A stretch of 64,000 nucleotides of DNA from Lytechinus variegatus (GCF_018143015.1 NC_054751.1:32254347-32318346); one strand, 5' to 3'; positions 23,939-35,660 are shown, numbered from the stretch's first letter. Made by a program: numbers and translations. The notes: generated by a model from the letters alone, not told the origin.

Positions 23939-24468
23939 TTAAAGGACAAGTCCACCCCAACCATTGGTTGATTTGAATAAATAGAGAAAAATCCAACAAG
24001 CATAACACTGAAAATTTGAAAATTTCATCAAAATCGGATGTAAAATAAGTAAGTTATGACATTTTAAAGTTTTGCTTAATTTCACAAAACTGTACATCCT
24101 GGTTGGTGTGCAAATGAGGAGACTGATGACGTCATCCACTCACTATTTCTTCAAATTGTATTTCATTATATAAAATCTGACATATTCTAATTTTAATTCA
24201 GGGCCCTGAACATGTGGAATTAACATTGTTTTAATACTATATGGTTCAGTCAAGTTGGTCCTTATTGTCAAATCTGTAAAAAAAATCATCGACTGTCTCA
24301 TTTGCGTGTCACTGAGATGTGCTGTTTTGTGAAAAATAAGTGAAACTTTAAATTTTCATAACTCTCTTATTTTGCATCTGATTCTGATGAAGTTTTAGCA
24401 TTTTGCTTGTTGGATTTTTCTCTATTTATTCATGTCATCATTTTTCTGGGGTGAACTTGACCTGTTAA
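23939..24468. mobile_element. TTAA-flanked MITE (family 2), copy 2
   Basis: It starts TTAAAGGACAAGTCCACCCC and ends GGGGTGAACTTGACCTGTTAA. The internal layout matches copy 1, 128 bp away, including TGACGTCA near 24129. Non-coding. Confidence 0.85.
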
Positions 24469-24532
24469 AACCATTCATTGGAATGGGGTAGAGAGGAGAT
24501 AGAACTTTGTAAACTTTACTAAAGAGAACTAG

Positions 24533-24777
24533 AGTGGTACCTTCAAGAAGGCATTCAGGTAATAGTGCTCAACTAAGGAGGGGAGGGGTGGCTGTAAAAG
24601 GCGATTTATTTTTAAAATATGCTGGCTACGATACCCTTTTCTGGTCAGATAAGGAATGTCAGATATATATCCTATCCAAAGGTAGTAAACGTTCGACCCT
24701 CTAATTTCACATTTATTTTTTATGAATTTTTCAAAAGTGCCATCTTAAAACACACAAGTCTTTTACGCGCGTGACAC
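24533..24777. repeat. Local duplication, copy 2
   Basis: Second copy of the 22845-23110 segment, same orientation, about 1.69 kb apart. Two family-2 MITEs lie between the copies. Confidence 0.9.
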
Positions 24778-25679
24778 TCCTGGTTATGACCTAAAGCCCT
24801 ACCTTCAAATTAGGTAAGTGTTCTGAATCTGGATAGTTGGGTCAGCAAAATGTCGTTGGGAGTGAAGATAGATAGTGTGATTTGATAATGGTGCAATACG
24901 GAAATCTTGATTTAAAGAAAATAACATGGAAAAAATGTCATTTTTATTTTAAAAATAATAATAATTCAACGTGGAAAGAGTTAATTCTCCTTCTATAGCC
25001 CTTTCTTTATACAGCATTTCTCCTGCAGCGTTCCCCCACCGACACCCGGGCCCCCACCATCCATTCTGGATTTCTTCTCACTGCACTTTATTTCCCTCCC
25101 TGAGATTTACATAAGAGCCATGTGCTTGGAACTAAACTAATTCTCTGACGTAACGAGTGTGGTGGGTGGCCGTTTTCGTCCTCTTTTACGGTGGCCTGAA
25201 AACTCCGTTGTAAGGTGTGTTGGTACCCCTCACAAAATCGATATGAAAAATACGTATTCATAAACCATCCAACATTTATAAAGTTATAATGAAATCTAAA
25301 CATTTTTCACTTACAGCTGAATGCTATATTAGATAATGAAATAGTGAGGATTTAATGTATTACTCGTTCATTTATTGCCAACTATGTGAAACCTGTCCTT
25401 GCCCCACGTACTGATATTTGTGTCAGTGGAATTGGAAGGGGTGGTATTCCTGTGAATTAACCAGGCATTTATAGCCAAAATGTAACCATACTTTGAAGGT
25501 TGTGCTGAATTTTTTTGTCAGTCTTCACTATTGTTTATTGAAAATTCGCTGCTGAATCCAAAATGATAAACGTAAATTGCGCACACCGCCACTGCCACTG
25601 GTAGGCCTAGATCTACCTGAACAATTCATGTTTGCCATTTGGATTTTTGGAATCAGCTGTGCCAGTGGCAGTGATTGAG

Positions 25680-26380
25680 TGAATTAAACTAGCCAGGACT
25701 CTGAAGGCTTCTAAGTTAGAGAATAAAAATCATTTATTAACATATGCTTAGGGCCTACTCTCAAGTAGCCAGGTGGCTTCTTGAGATGTTTACGCCGGCA
25801 TCTTGTTCTTCGACTTCGCCATCGTTACCCGACGCACGCGTCTGTATCATTGGTGAAGAACAACAATAGGAAACAAGATGGCGGCGTAAACATCGGGCAA
25901 GTCTCTTCCGTCTTTTTACAATATTTTTCTCATTTTTTTTATGAATTCTTGTTCAAAAAATAATGAGAGCGTAGAAATGTCAGAAATGAAGTTTTATTTC
26001 ATGTAGGCCTACATGATTTTAGGGCTAGATTTTTGAGAAGGAAAGTAGAAATCTCAGTGGTGAAAGTTTCAGGTTTTGCCTTCCCATTTATCTGCAAGTA
26101 GGCCTAGGGCTACCGCCCAAAATAAAAATTCCAAAATCAGAAACTTTCGCCCCCGAGATTTCTAACGTTACTTTCCTGTAAAAAGATTTAGATGACAGAT
26201 CTAACTTTAGCCCTAAATGGCTAAAAAAATACAAATTCATTTCCGATAATTCTACACTATTGATTTTATTTTTCAACAAGAATTCATAAATAAAAGAATA
26301 TTACAAAATATGGAAGAGACTTGCCCGATGTTTATGCGCACACCGCCATTTTGTATCCTAATTCCTATTCTTCCTGAACG
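25680..26380. mobile_element. Fold-back element (family 3), copy 1
   Basis: The left arm from about 25855 (GAAGAACAACAATAGGAAAC, then CATCGGGCAAGTCTCTTCC) is matched inverted by the right arm ending near 26375 (GGAAGAGACTTGCCCGATG). The centre is near 26095. Internal modules (GAGAGCGTAGAAATGTC, GGAAAGTAGAAATCTC) are shared with the larger palindrome at 61491-62066 but in a different inside-out order. A TAGCCAGG...GGCTTCTA module at 25690-25780 is also shared. Non-coding. Confidence 0.75.
25875..25885 (+). promoter_or_regulatory. YY1-type motif, possible promoter element
   Basis: AAGATGGCGGC is the usual YY1 core, common near ribosomal protein gene starts. It lies upstream of RPL26 but inside a fold-back element, so it may be only repeat sequence. 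Confidence 0.2.
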
Positions 26381-26384
26381 TTGC

Positions 26385-27040
26385 GCATACTCGGTAATAT
26401 TTTGTCACATTCGAGCGAGAGTGCGTTGTGGTTAAAGTGCGTCTTACTCTTAAGCTGATGCTATTCATAGGCTTATTCACAAGGCTGTAAAAAACAACTG
26501 AAAAAATGCCAATTTCTTTGTTTCTTGAACCTTCCTGTAATCCTTTAGATCCATCCAAAATTTATGCTGAGACATTGAATGCTAGACAAATTCTGAAAGT
26601 GATAGTGAGGTTGTGATGTGGGGAATGTGAATGTTTTTTCCTCTCCTATGCTATGCTGGGAAAGACACGGTAGCATAATATGATATCGTGATGTGTACTG
26701 TATCATACTTATGCAATGTACAAGAATGACAGTGCTGTGAGTGTGTAACACTGTGAGGTGAGTGTGTAAGTGGCCAATATCGGAACCTTACTTTCTTGCT
26801 ATCAAGTACGGTATCATTTGTAGATGAATTGATCAAGAACAGCAAATTTCTGTATACCGGTAATCTCTCTATACTTTGAAATCTTTAACCTTTATTTTCA
26901 TTTCTTGGTACCTCAAATATGCATGCAAATGTGAGGATTTAGAAAGAGATTGTGATGATTTTTTGTTGTTGTTGATTAGTCCAAAGTTGGGGGTGCGGTT
27001 AATCCACAGGTGCGCGTTATAGTCCGTTGTGGTTTAATGT
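26385..27040 (+). repeat. Dispersed repeat with CGGTAATATTTTGTCAC start, copy 1
   Basis: It starts GCATACTCGGTAATATTTTG and ends in AGTTGGGGGTGCGGTTAAT. The same landmarks occur in inverted order at 63590-63875: TACTTTGAAATCTT, GGTACCTCAAATATGCATG and the GCGGTTAAT end. No coding frame; class not assigned. Confidence 0.7.
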
Positions 27041-27521
27041 AAAGCAGTAGAAACATGATTACGGTAGATATCTATTACTAGATCTAGAGTAGACTGACAT
27101 TTTCCATTAGAAATGTTAGAGTTGATCAGCCTAATTTGCATATCAATGAGCCATGAATACTTTTGTCGGGTGTCCTTATTTGCCCTACCAAAATGCGGCA
27201 AATGAGGCCTGATTAAAACATTTTATGTAGTATTCAAAGTAAAAAAATTGTTAAGTTGGGTTGATACAATCACTAAATATTTACTGGTAGCAATCATATC
27301 ATTAACACTTAGTTATTCACCAAAACACTCCCATTTATGGATTGATTTATCAATCCAGTCCAAATTATCCAATATTATGGAAAAAAGAAGATTCTATGAT
27401 TGTGTTTTCTACTGTCACAGAACTGTTATTGTGTATGTGTGTGTTATATTTTGGCAGTGGACACAATATATGTAATCAAGTGTGGTAATGTCTAACTGCA
27501 TTCTAAAGTTTTGACAGAGTT

Positions 27522-28232
27522 TTAACCCTAAAAAGACTGGGGGGGCTGAATCAGCCCCCCCCCGACATTTTTCGTGATAAATCCGCCATGCAAAATTTTT
27601 TTACCGCGTCGCTCTCTGACTTTTCACATTCAAGTCTCGTGCAACTTTTGAGACCAAAGTTGCGACCCCCGGGTACGCGGTTCCGAAATTACGCATCATT
27701 TTGTTAGTGCATGCAGACCCGAAAACGTGAATTTGTGTACAAATCCAATGCAATTAGAGTTTTTAGCCAAAATTCATAAATGTATCGTTATTTTTCCTTT
27801 TACTGATTGAAATCAATCAATTCCATCTTATTTATGGTCCAAATAAAGTCTCAGACAAAGTCGAAAAACAAAGAAATACATAAGAAATTTAGAAAATAAT
27901 AAAAAAATACATAAAAAAGTAAATGTGATTTTGATTTTTTTTTGTACATTTGATCAGATTTATATAAAGTGTCTGTGTACCAAAAATTAGCATGTTAAGG
28001 GCATTATTTAGTTAATTAAAGCAAATTTTGATTTTACGCATAAATTAGCATAATTAATTAACAATGAGATTTTTCATAGAAAATGATCTTGTTGTTTTTG
28101 TAGATTATGCCATGGGTAACGCACGTGCCAAGTTTTGTCACGATCGAAGGCCGAGATCACAAGGGGCGGGGCTGAATCAGCCCCCCCCCCCCCATCTTAG
28201 GCATCGAAATAGCCCAGTCTATTTAGGGTTAA
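27522..28232 (+). mobile_element. ~703-bp TTAA-flanked MITE, copy B (family 1)
   Basis: TTAA at 27522-27525 and 28229-28232. Ends CCCTAAAAAGACTGGGG and CCCAGTCTATTTAGGG. The interior follows copy A (GTGAATTTGTGTACAAATCC, GGCATCGAAATAG). It lies upstream of RPL26 exon 2. Non-coding. Confidence 0.9.
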
Positions 28233-28494
28233 GTATACACTAATCTGGGTGGCTTTATTTGCCCCATCAGACATGTTGAGTTCATAGGCATCCAGTCAGA
28301 AAAAAAAGGGAAAGTTGTGAACTTTACTTCAGTTCTGGCATGCACAATAATACCTAAAACAAGTAAACTAAGATAAATTTGATACACATTGTGTGGTTAC
28401 AGTACTCACCTCTCTAAAGTCTGTGGCAATGCTACTCTCAAAATTTTGATTTTGAGGTGCTGCTGGGTTTGGTGGTCCTCCTGGCCATGTGCAC

Positions 28495-28735
28495 TGGGTT
28501 GTGAAGTTTATGGATATAGTTTATGAAATGTGGACATAGGGGTAGTCAAGTATCACTGAAAAGTCAAAGGTTGCATGATCATGGTCAAATGTCATTTAGG
28601 GTCAATGATCGTATTATTGTGTCATTGTTTGAAATGTGCTTTGTGAATAATTATTTTATAGTCAGCACTGCTGCCATATTGAATTGCATGATGTAGGTGA
28701 GACTGCCAGGTCACTCCACTTGTTATCAGTTAAAC
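28495..28735 (-). repeat. Truncated GTGAGAC-ended repeat
   Basis: Inverted fragment with CAAGTATCACTGAA, a single diverged unit, and the AGTCAGCACTGCTG...CCACTTGTTAT end. It finishes about 67 bp before the first RPL26 coding exon. Confidence 0.7.
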
Positions 28736-28802
28736 TGAAATCCAAATTTTATTAATTCGGTATTGGTAAAAAACTCTTTTATCATTTTTTTTTTCACTAC
28801 AG

Positions 28803-28974
28803 CACCATGAAGCGCAATCCATTAGTGTCATCCTCAAGGAGGAAGAACCGTAAGCGTCACTTCAACGCTCCGTCCCATGTGAGGAGAAAGCTGATGAGCT
28901 CACCTCTCTCCAAGGATCTGAGGCAGAAGTACAATGTACGCAGCATCCCCATCCGCAAGGACGATGAAGTCCAG
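28803..28974 (+). CDS. RPL26: RPL26 first coding exon
   Basis: Acceptor at 28801-28802 after a T-rich tract, CACC then ATG at 28807. It encodes residues 1-56, ending KDDEVQ before GTGAGT. The four leading bases are 5' UTR. Confidence 0.97.
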
Positions 28975-31900
28975 GTGAGTCATATATGATCTACCTCGGG
29001 AGTACACTTCAGGGAGGGCTCTAGGCAAATTCACCCCTGAAATACTCAAAAGGGCCCCTGAAATTCCCCATTCACTGCAATGCTAAAATTTATCCAATGT
29101 TGCAGATAAAGCTAGAATGCTAATTTTAGGTAAAATTATTCTTTGAAGCATTCTTAACAATCGCAATTGAAACAAACTTTGGTTTGGAAATCAATTTCTT
29201 ATGTATTTTATTGTTTTATGAATTTATGTATTTCTTTCTTTTCAGTCTTGTTTTTTTTTGTTTTTTTCACCAGATTTATTGCACAACCTTTTTGAAGCAT
29301 AATTATTATGCTAAAATCAATTGATTTCAGCGGTTTAAAGCAAAAATAATCATATCTTTATGAATAAGATGAGAAAACTCAATTTGCATTGACTTTGTAC
29401 ACAAAATCAGGTTTTGGAACAATTTTTGGTCTGACATGCACTTACGAAATGTTGCGTAATTTCAGAACCGTGTACCCAGGTGTCGCAAATTTGGTCTCAA
29501 AAGATGCGCGAGACTTGAAAGTATAAACTCTGTGAGTGGTGCGGCAAAAAAAATTCGCGCGGCGAAATGATCGCAGAAAATGTTGGGGGGTTGATTCAAA
29601 CCCCGGTCAGTTTAGGGTTAAAGCTTAACCCCATAATGTCAAAGCAATTTTACAAAGCAGATAATACAAACATTTAATTGGTAATTGTATTACCTCATAT
29701 AATTGTTTTCATCCAATTCAAACAGATTACTGTGTTCCCTAGAGGTACAAGTTTGGCAGAATTACATGTATTTATTTTGCTTCCTATCTGCAGGTAACTC
29801 GTGGACACTACAAGGGCCAGCAGATTGGCAAGGTTGTACAGGTTTACAGGAAGAAGTTTGTGATTTACATCGAGAGAATCCAGAGAGAGAAGGCCAACGG
29901 TGCCCAGGTCTATGTAGGAATCCACCCCAGCAAGGTAAGATCACGTTATCGCTATAGGTGGTGATTTTTAAAAAATTAATTGCTAGGAAATCATAAATGC
30001 TTGTAAGCAAACAACCAGAGGACCGTCCTGAGGCTAAAGTTCCTCTCTAATGGTCCGCGTAGTGAGGATTCCCAATGCGCCAAGTGTAGGGACAGTGCTT
30101 TTTCGTTTAAAAAAATTGCCTTTTCCGTTTCAGAAAATCGTAAATTCCGTTTCAGCATGTCAGAAAACGGAAATTCCATTTCCGCATAGACTTTGTGTAC
30201 ACGGAAAATAGGCAATTCCGTTTACCATTCAGTAGCAATATATCACTCGCGCTGGTCAAAATTTGTATCTGCCACTGTACCCACAACGCAGTAGAATCAG
30301 CTCTAATCGGATCTATGCGGGTACACAAAATATTTTGACAAACACATTTGACATAAATACATCCTTACCTTTCACATTATGGGCATTATTTTTTTGTTAA
30401 ATTTTATTGATAGTTTGGGGGGTTTTTGGACATCGTTTCGACCAGTCAACGACTTTAGCCTATCCGCCATTTTGGATTTCAAGACCGGAATATCGTGCTG
30501 TTACATCTTCAAACGTAGAGGGCAGCAACACACAACCGTGTTGTTCGCATGTGAATGTTTTCGACACGGTGACCCCGCCGCCGACCAAGACCCGGGACAC
30601 GGGCGCAAGGCCCATGCGCAGGGTACGATCAAATGTGATGGAGTCAAGAGCAGTCATAATGTGTGGATTGTCATACTTTGTAGTGAAATGAGATTGTGTT
30701 TTGTGAGGTTTTGTGGCCATTTAGTATTCTTATTTTGTTGAGATTTGGGAGTAATTACTGTTGCTGTTCTGTATATACTGAGGAAAAATATGTTTTCCGT
30801 GATTTTCCGTGTGAAAAATGCCACTTTCCCTTTCAAAAGGCAATTTCCATGAATTCCGTCCGTTTTCTGCAATCGCGGAAAATCACTGTCCCTACAAGTG
30901 GGAATCAAGGATACCCGGGTTACTAAAATCCAAAACTCAAGCTCGAGTGACTGAGCTATCATGCCTCCTGGTGGATGTTTCAATTAACAAGTGACTTTAC
31001 GAACAACTGGTGATCCTTTCGCTAGGTAAATGATGTACACAAAATTTTCATTGATATTTTAGCATACAAGAAAGGATCACCAGTTGATTGTAAAGTCGCT
31101 AATAAGTTAAAAACAGCCTTATGAAACGTCCACCTGGTTATCTATCTGATGATGTTAAAGGGGAAGTTCACCCTGAAGAAAACTCTGTTGTAAAAATAGC
31201 AGAAAAAATAGTAAAAAATATTGGTGAAGGTTTAAGGAAAATCCGTTAAAGAGTAAGAAAGTTATTAGAGTTCAAAGTTTTGGATTTGTGACGTCATAAA
31301 CGAGCAGCTGCCCCATGTGTTATGTTATATAAAATGCATGAATTCCAAATTTTGTATGGTTCCTGATAACTTAATTTTGTTTTCTATTCATGATCGGGTG
31401 TGAAATGATTTGTCTATTGATATACAAAAGCTACAGTGAAAAATAAGCCTGAGTCGAATCGATTTTAAAATCGGTGTTCGATCGATGTCATCGAACACCG
31501 GTGCAGATTTTGCAAAATCGGTGCATCGAAAAAAAAAAAATAAAAATACGTCGGCCGGCCGATTCGTTTGGTTTACACAATCAATCATCAAAATATCAGT
31601 AATGTCCAACTTTACTACTACTTACTTGATTTCTATTGCCCCCAAAATGAAACCGAATGAGTAATTATGATGCTATTCACCATTAATTTGAAGTTTATTT
31701 CGATCATAGTTCGAGTCTTACTCGTCTGCTCGTGCCGAGATAATTTATGCACGATGAATTCATGAATGGAAGTCATGGCCACCGATCGTGCATGCGCAGT
31801 ACTGTTCTTTAATCAAACCAGAAAATGGCCGGAAATTGACGCGATCAACGTAAAATAAATCTTGCTTTCATGAACAATATTAAAATCATGACCATAGAGC

Positions 31901-33992
31901 ATTATTTAATCGTAATATTTAACAATAATTTGCATATGATAATCATTAATATGAATTTAGAGCTTGATGTGAAACGTTTGTATTTCGTTTCAATTTTCAA
32001 TGGCGGACATCTCATGACGATCGACTTGAGTCGAGCTAGTGCACTTGTCTAAAAAAAATAATCATCACGTCAGGATTGATTCTCGAACATTGTCTACATG
32101 CAAAAACTCTGTTCAAGTTCGTAATATCACCATATAATAACATTTAACATGACAAAACAGAGAAAATTGCGTTTGATATTTTTTCTATCAATTTGAAGCT
32201 AGTTTGTGCCCAACTTTGGGCTCTGATTTCATGAATGGGAAAATATGTCATACGTCATCAAACACGCATGCGCATTGTGCTTATTTTCTCGGAGCTTGGA
32301 GGAGACGTCCAGAGATGGAATAACAATAGAAATAATCCCAGTATTATGTCTTCCATATGAACATAACATACTTTGCTGACATCGTCAATATTCTTAGTAT
32401 GACCATAAAATCTTGTTAAATCGTAATAATTTAGATGAATTTAGGGCTCGATTCGAAACATTCGTATTTATTTTGATCGCATGCTCAATTGCGTCTAAAA
32501 AAACTGGATTGTCATCAGGATTAATTCTCGAACATCGTCATAACTCATATTCCACAATCTTTCCTCACAATCGTTATATCAGCATTGAATAGCAATTCAA
32601 ATGACCATCCAGAGAAAATCACGTATTTATTCCCATAAATTTATTTGGAGCTCATTTTGGATCCAACTACACAATCTCAGGCAAGTTACAGCGCTCTCCG
32701 TTGATTGCACTTGTTTGCTGGCGCTGACGCCAAGCACGCCTGTCGTTTCGGGAGAGTGAGTGTACGGAGCTGCGGACGGGGCTGGTGAATGGACTGCGAA
32801 TGCTAGTCGACCGAAAATCATTCGGATCGACTCTGCGTGATTCATGTCTTTATTATTGTTTCATTTTGAACTTATATGTTGTCATCTGCAAATATCATTG
32901 TTGAAGATATTTTGGGAAGAATTCTGCTTTGGTCCCCGGCCTTTTTTGTGTGTTTTGTGATCATGGAAAATACAAACGAACTTTGCTCTGTCATCTGCTT
33001 GTGCAACGCTCACCCGGCCGGCCAACGCCAGCGCATACCGTCAGTGCGTATATATGCAAAGCGCATCGCATCGACACAAAAACAAGACTAAATTTTCCCC
33101 GCCTTCAATATTCGATGCATCGATGTTCGATCGAATTAGAGCTGTCGAACACCGGTTTTCAAAATAATCGATATGACTCAGGCTTAGTGAAAACCATCTT
33201 CAATTTTCTGAGAAAATGACATTTCATTGATTTTTTACCATTCGCTATGTAGGAATGCTGCTCGCATATGACGTCACAAATCGAATAATAGAAATTCTAA
33301 TAACTTTTTCATTATTTGATGAATTTTTCTCAAACCTTCGGCAATATTTTTTATTATTTTTTTCTGCTATTTTTACAATAAACTTTTTGTCAGGGTGAAC
33401 TTCCCCTTTAATAATGTTAAAAAAAATCAGTTATGGGGCAGATAGGGCAAACAAATATTACGTAGGTGTTTGCTTGTAATGTTAAATCAAAGTATGCTCT
33501 TGTTGAGATGTCAGGACACAATTGCTTTTACTTTTGAAATGCACTCTGTATTGACATCAGATGTGTGTTTCATCAACATTTATATTAGCTAAGAAGCCTT
33601 ATTACTTTGGTAACTGTCGGATAAAACGTCCGACAAGTCCCTTCATGAAACCCTCCCCTGGGTCCCGTTTCACAAAGGCTTGTTGTACCGGTAATAACAA
33701 TTTCTAAAAGTTTATTATCAGCCAATCAAATTGAATGATTTCTGTAGCTTTAAACTGTTATTGCAAATTTGCCATTATAATAAGTTTCATGAAACAGGTC
33801 CCTGACTGTGAGAAAGCCCGATTCTGAATAAAGTATTTCAATATTTGATTGTTTCAGGTTGTTATCACCAAACTGAAGATGGACAAGGACCGTAAGCTCA
33901 TCCTGGACCGTAAGGCCAAGTCTCGCCAACTCGCCTCAGACAAGGCCAAGGGCAAGCATACAGAAGAATCAGTTGCCATGGCTACGGAATAG
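28807..33992 (+). CDS. RPL26: 60S ribosomal protein L26 (uL24), complete coding sequence in 3 exons
   Basis: Large-subunit ribosomal protein near the peptide exit tunnel, binding 5.8S/28S rRNA. Coding exons are 28807-28974, 29794-29934 and 33858-33992 (TAG). Both introns are GT-AG in phase 0, giving 147 residues (human 145). The protein matches L26 throughout: [40 protein letters not shown], the KOW-domain core [40 protein letters not shown], then a Lys/Arg-rich tail ending ATE. The ATG at 28807 is four bases after an acceptor (CACTACAG), so at least one 5' non-coding exon lies upstream; I could not locate it. Intron 3 (3.9 kb) contains several transposons. No defects seen. Confidence 0.98.
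29120..29621 (-). mobile_element. Degraded family-1 MITE, copy C
   Basis: The right border GTTTAGGGTTAA (TTAA 29618-29621) and inward sequence (ATGTTGCGTAATTTC, TGCGCGAGACTTGAAAG) match family 1 in inverted orientation. The left end is not found; similarity fades near 29120. It lies in the RPL26 intron between its first two coding exons. Confidence 0.7.
29794..29934 (+). CDS. RPL26: RPL26 second coding exon
   Basis: Residues 57-103, [13 protein letters not shown] to GIHPSK. Acceptor TATCTGCAG, donor GTAAGA. It contains most of the KOW motif. Confidence 0.98.
30087..30894. mobile_element. ~808-bp element with TAGGGACAGTG inverted ends
   Basis: The left end TAGGGACAGTG is matched by CACTGTCCCTA at the right, flanked by the direct repeat CAAGTG (30081-30086 and 30895-30900). 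The subterminal regions are inverted and rich in TTTCCG/CGGAAA. The ends look hAT-like, but the visible target repeat is 6 bp rather than the usual 8. No transposase frame. RPL26 intron. Confidence 0.7.
31155..33411. mobile_element. TTAA-flanked MITE (family 4) split by a later insertion
   Basis: The left end TTAAAGGGGAAGTTCACCC and inverted right end GGGTGAACTTCCCCTTTAA sit at TTAA borders. The two halves (31155-31442 and 33186-33411) are inverted and would form a ~510-bp palindromic MITE. The element at 31443-33185 lies between them. A solo right-end relative is at about 60180-60376. Confidence 0.85.
31443..33185. mobile_element. 1.74-kb element with AAGCCTGAGTC inverted ends and 8-bp target duplication
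   Basis: The ends are AAGCCTGAGTCGAATCGAT... and ...TCGATATGACTCAGGCTT. AGTGAAAA is present immediately on both sides (31435-31442 and 33186-33193), an 8-bp duplication typical of hAT-like elements. Inside, a ~0.5-kb segment is repeated in diverged form: TTAGAGCTTGATGTGAAAC near 31958 against TTAGGGCTCGATTCGAAAC near 32440, and GATTGATTCTCGAACATTG against GATTAATTCTCGAACATCG. No transposase frame, so non-autonomous. Confidence 0.8.
33660..33802. mobile_element. ~143-bp MITE
   Basis: The ends GGGTCCCGTTTCA and TGAAACAGGTCCC are inverted, with further inverted match inside (TTGTTAT... against ...ATAATAA). It lies 55 bp before the last RPL26 exon. Confidence 0.7.
33858..33992 (+). CDS. RPL26: RPL26 third coding exon
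   Basis: Residues 104-147, [20 protein letters not shown] to SVAMATE, stop TAG at 33990-33992. Acceptor TTGTTTCAG. Confidence 0.97.
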   Translation, partial: VVITKLKMDKDRKLILDRKAKSRQLASDKAKGKHTEESVAMATE

Positions 33993-34140
33993 ATCCAACT
34001 CTCAAATCACAGACTCTTTGATATCTTCTGGAGACACATCAATACACATCCCACAAACATTTCTTTACTGGATTGCTTCATGGATCGGTCGAGATCTTGA
34101 TACACACAAACTCTTTGGTTGTTGTCTTTGTATGGTAGGC

Positions 34141-34146
34141 AATAAA
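34141..34146 (+). terminator. RPL26 polyadenylation signal
   Basis: Canonical AATAAA about 150 nt after the RPL26 stop, the expected distance for the short 3' UTR of a ribosomal protein gene. Confidence 0.75.
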
Positions 34147-34359
34147 ATATGGTCATCATCAACACAACAAATTTTTTGTGACTTTTCAGTCTGATTTCTT
34201 GTTCGTAATTTTGTAGTCTATTCTTGGTTATCACCAGGAATGAAGTCGAGGCCAGAACTTCTGAGTCCCAAGGCCAATGGAAAAACCTCCTATAGACTTT
34301 GCACATGTGATTTGGCAGACAAAATCTGGCCTTGACTACATACCTGGAAATACATACTC

Positions 34360-34711
34360 ATGTGGGCCATTCTTGGTCACGTGTGTGACAAAAATTATGA
34401 CAAATCATGACTTTAATTATAAATCTATAAATATGAGAGATTTATGAATAATTATAAAGATTTTGAATGTTTAATTTCATTTTACTTTGATTAAACTTTC
34501 AAATCATGTTTCTGTATGAAGTCCCACATGTGATGCACATCCTTTGACCTCTGACCTTGAACCTGTATCTTGGAGACTGCAAAATATATTTCCGAATGAT
34601 CGCTGACTAAACATGTTTAATGTAATCTATGAATTAACTTATAAAATTATTAGATTTATAACTAATATTTGTCATAATTTCGGTCACACACATGACCAAG
34701 AATGGCCCATG
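34360..34711. mobile_element. ~352-bp MITE
   Basis: Terminal inverted repeats CATGTGGGCCATTCTTGGTC and ACCAAGAATGGCCCATG, extending to GTGTGTGAC/GTCACACAC and AATTATAAATCTATAA-type internal arms. Non-coding. Between RPL26 and PYROXD2. Confidence 0.8.
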
Positions 34712-34869
34712 TACATGTAATTCTCCAATGAATGAAAACCAGAAGGCACAACAGGCTTTTACGCTTCAAGACAGTTCAATTCCACTTTGTGATAAAATTG
34801 AAAATTTGAAATGAAAATGAATTTAATTTTGGATCATTGAGTGCAACACATTTCAGAACCAAGTGTGTT

Positions 34870-35122
34870 TCTGTTTGTGGTAACTCCTGTAGGAACTCGG
34901 CAGGACAGCAATTATTGCTGGTAAACGCCAAGCTGGTATAGAACCAGTTACCTTGGAAACATTTTACGTCTAGGTTGATAAGTCATAGCGGCTGACATAA
35001 TAGACGACAGATATCACTCTTGGGCCTTTTTATCAAAGTGGAGACAATGGCAGAATTGGGATTCGAACTCACAACCTTGTGATTATGAGTCCAATGCTCT
35101 AACCACTGGACCACACGACCCG
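34870..35122 (-). mobile_element. tRNA-headed SINE (CAT anticodon-like)
   Basis: The tRNA-like head is on the minus strand at 35122-35050, reading GGTCCAGTGGTTAGAGC (A box), a CTCATAA anticodon loop and GAGTTCGAATCCC (B box). Stem pairing is imperfect. A body follows with ATAAGTCATAGCGGCTGAC-type sequence and GGAACTCGGCAGGAC. It could belong to a SINE superfamily with a conserved central domain (Nin- or Deu-type), which I cannot confirm by eye. Confidence 0.7.
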
Positions 35123-35399
35123 GTCATGTGGTTTTTGGCATAGTCTAGGCCCGTTGATTTGATTCCTACCTTGCCATGTACAGCAATCACCATGATCTAC
35201 ATAATCCCTTCAAACAGTTTTATGAGAAGGATCAAACTTTGGGTTCACTCTTCACACTATTAACATGCTGAAAACAAGATTTTGCCAAAGCCTACCAAAA
35301 GTGGAAATGGACTGAAAGTGAACATGATTGTAATTCACTTTACTCATTCTGTAGAGCATTCCCACAAGCAGTCATATTGGAGGATAAACAATAATATGA

Positions 35400-35660
35400 T
35401 ATAGGATTTGAATAGCGCGCATATCCACCTTTCTAGGTGCTCAAGGTGCTCCTATATTACCCCGGCTAAGCTAGTCTACCGATTCTGGTGTGCACAGCTT
35501 TTTGAGGAATTACTTCCTGCTGGTACCCATTTACCTCGCCTGGGTCGAGTGCAGCAGTGTGGATAAATTTCTTGCTGGAGGAAAACACGCCATGGCTAGG
35601 ATTCGAACTCACGACCCTGTTTGAAAGGCGAGTCAGAACCACTAGACCAAGACGCGCCCA
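35400..35660 (-). mobile_element. tRNA-headed SINE (TTC anticodon-like)
   Basis: The head on the minus strand from about 35660 reads TTGGTCTAGTGGTTCTGAC, a CTTTCAA loop and GAGTTCGAATCC. A CTCGACCCAGGCGAGGTAAA body and a ...GCGCGCTATTCAAATCC end near 35400 follow. Related in layout to the SINE at 8171-8450. Not a functional tRNA-Glu. Confidence 0.75.

Noticed and set aside
35050-35122. Functional tRNA gene (CAT anticodon)
   Set aside because: Only A and B boxes and the anticodon loop look right; acceptor and T stems do not pair well, and a SINE body follows.
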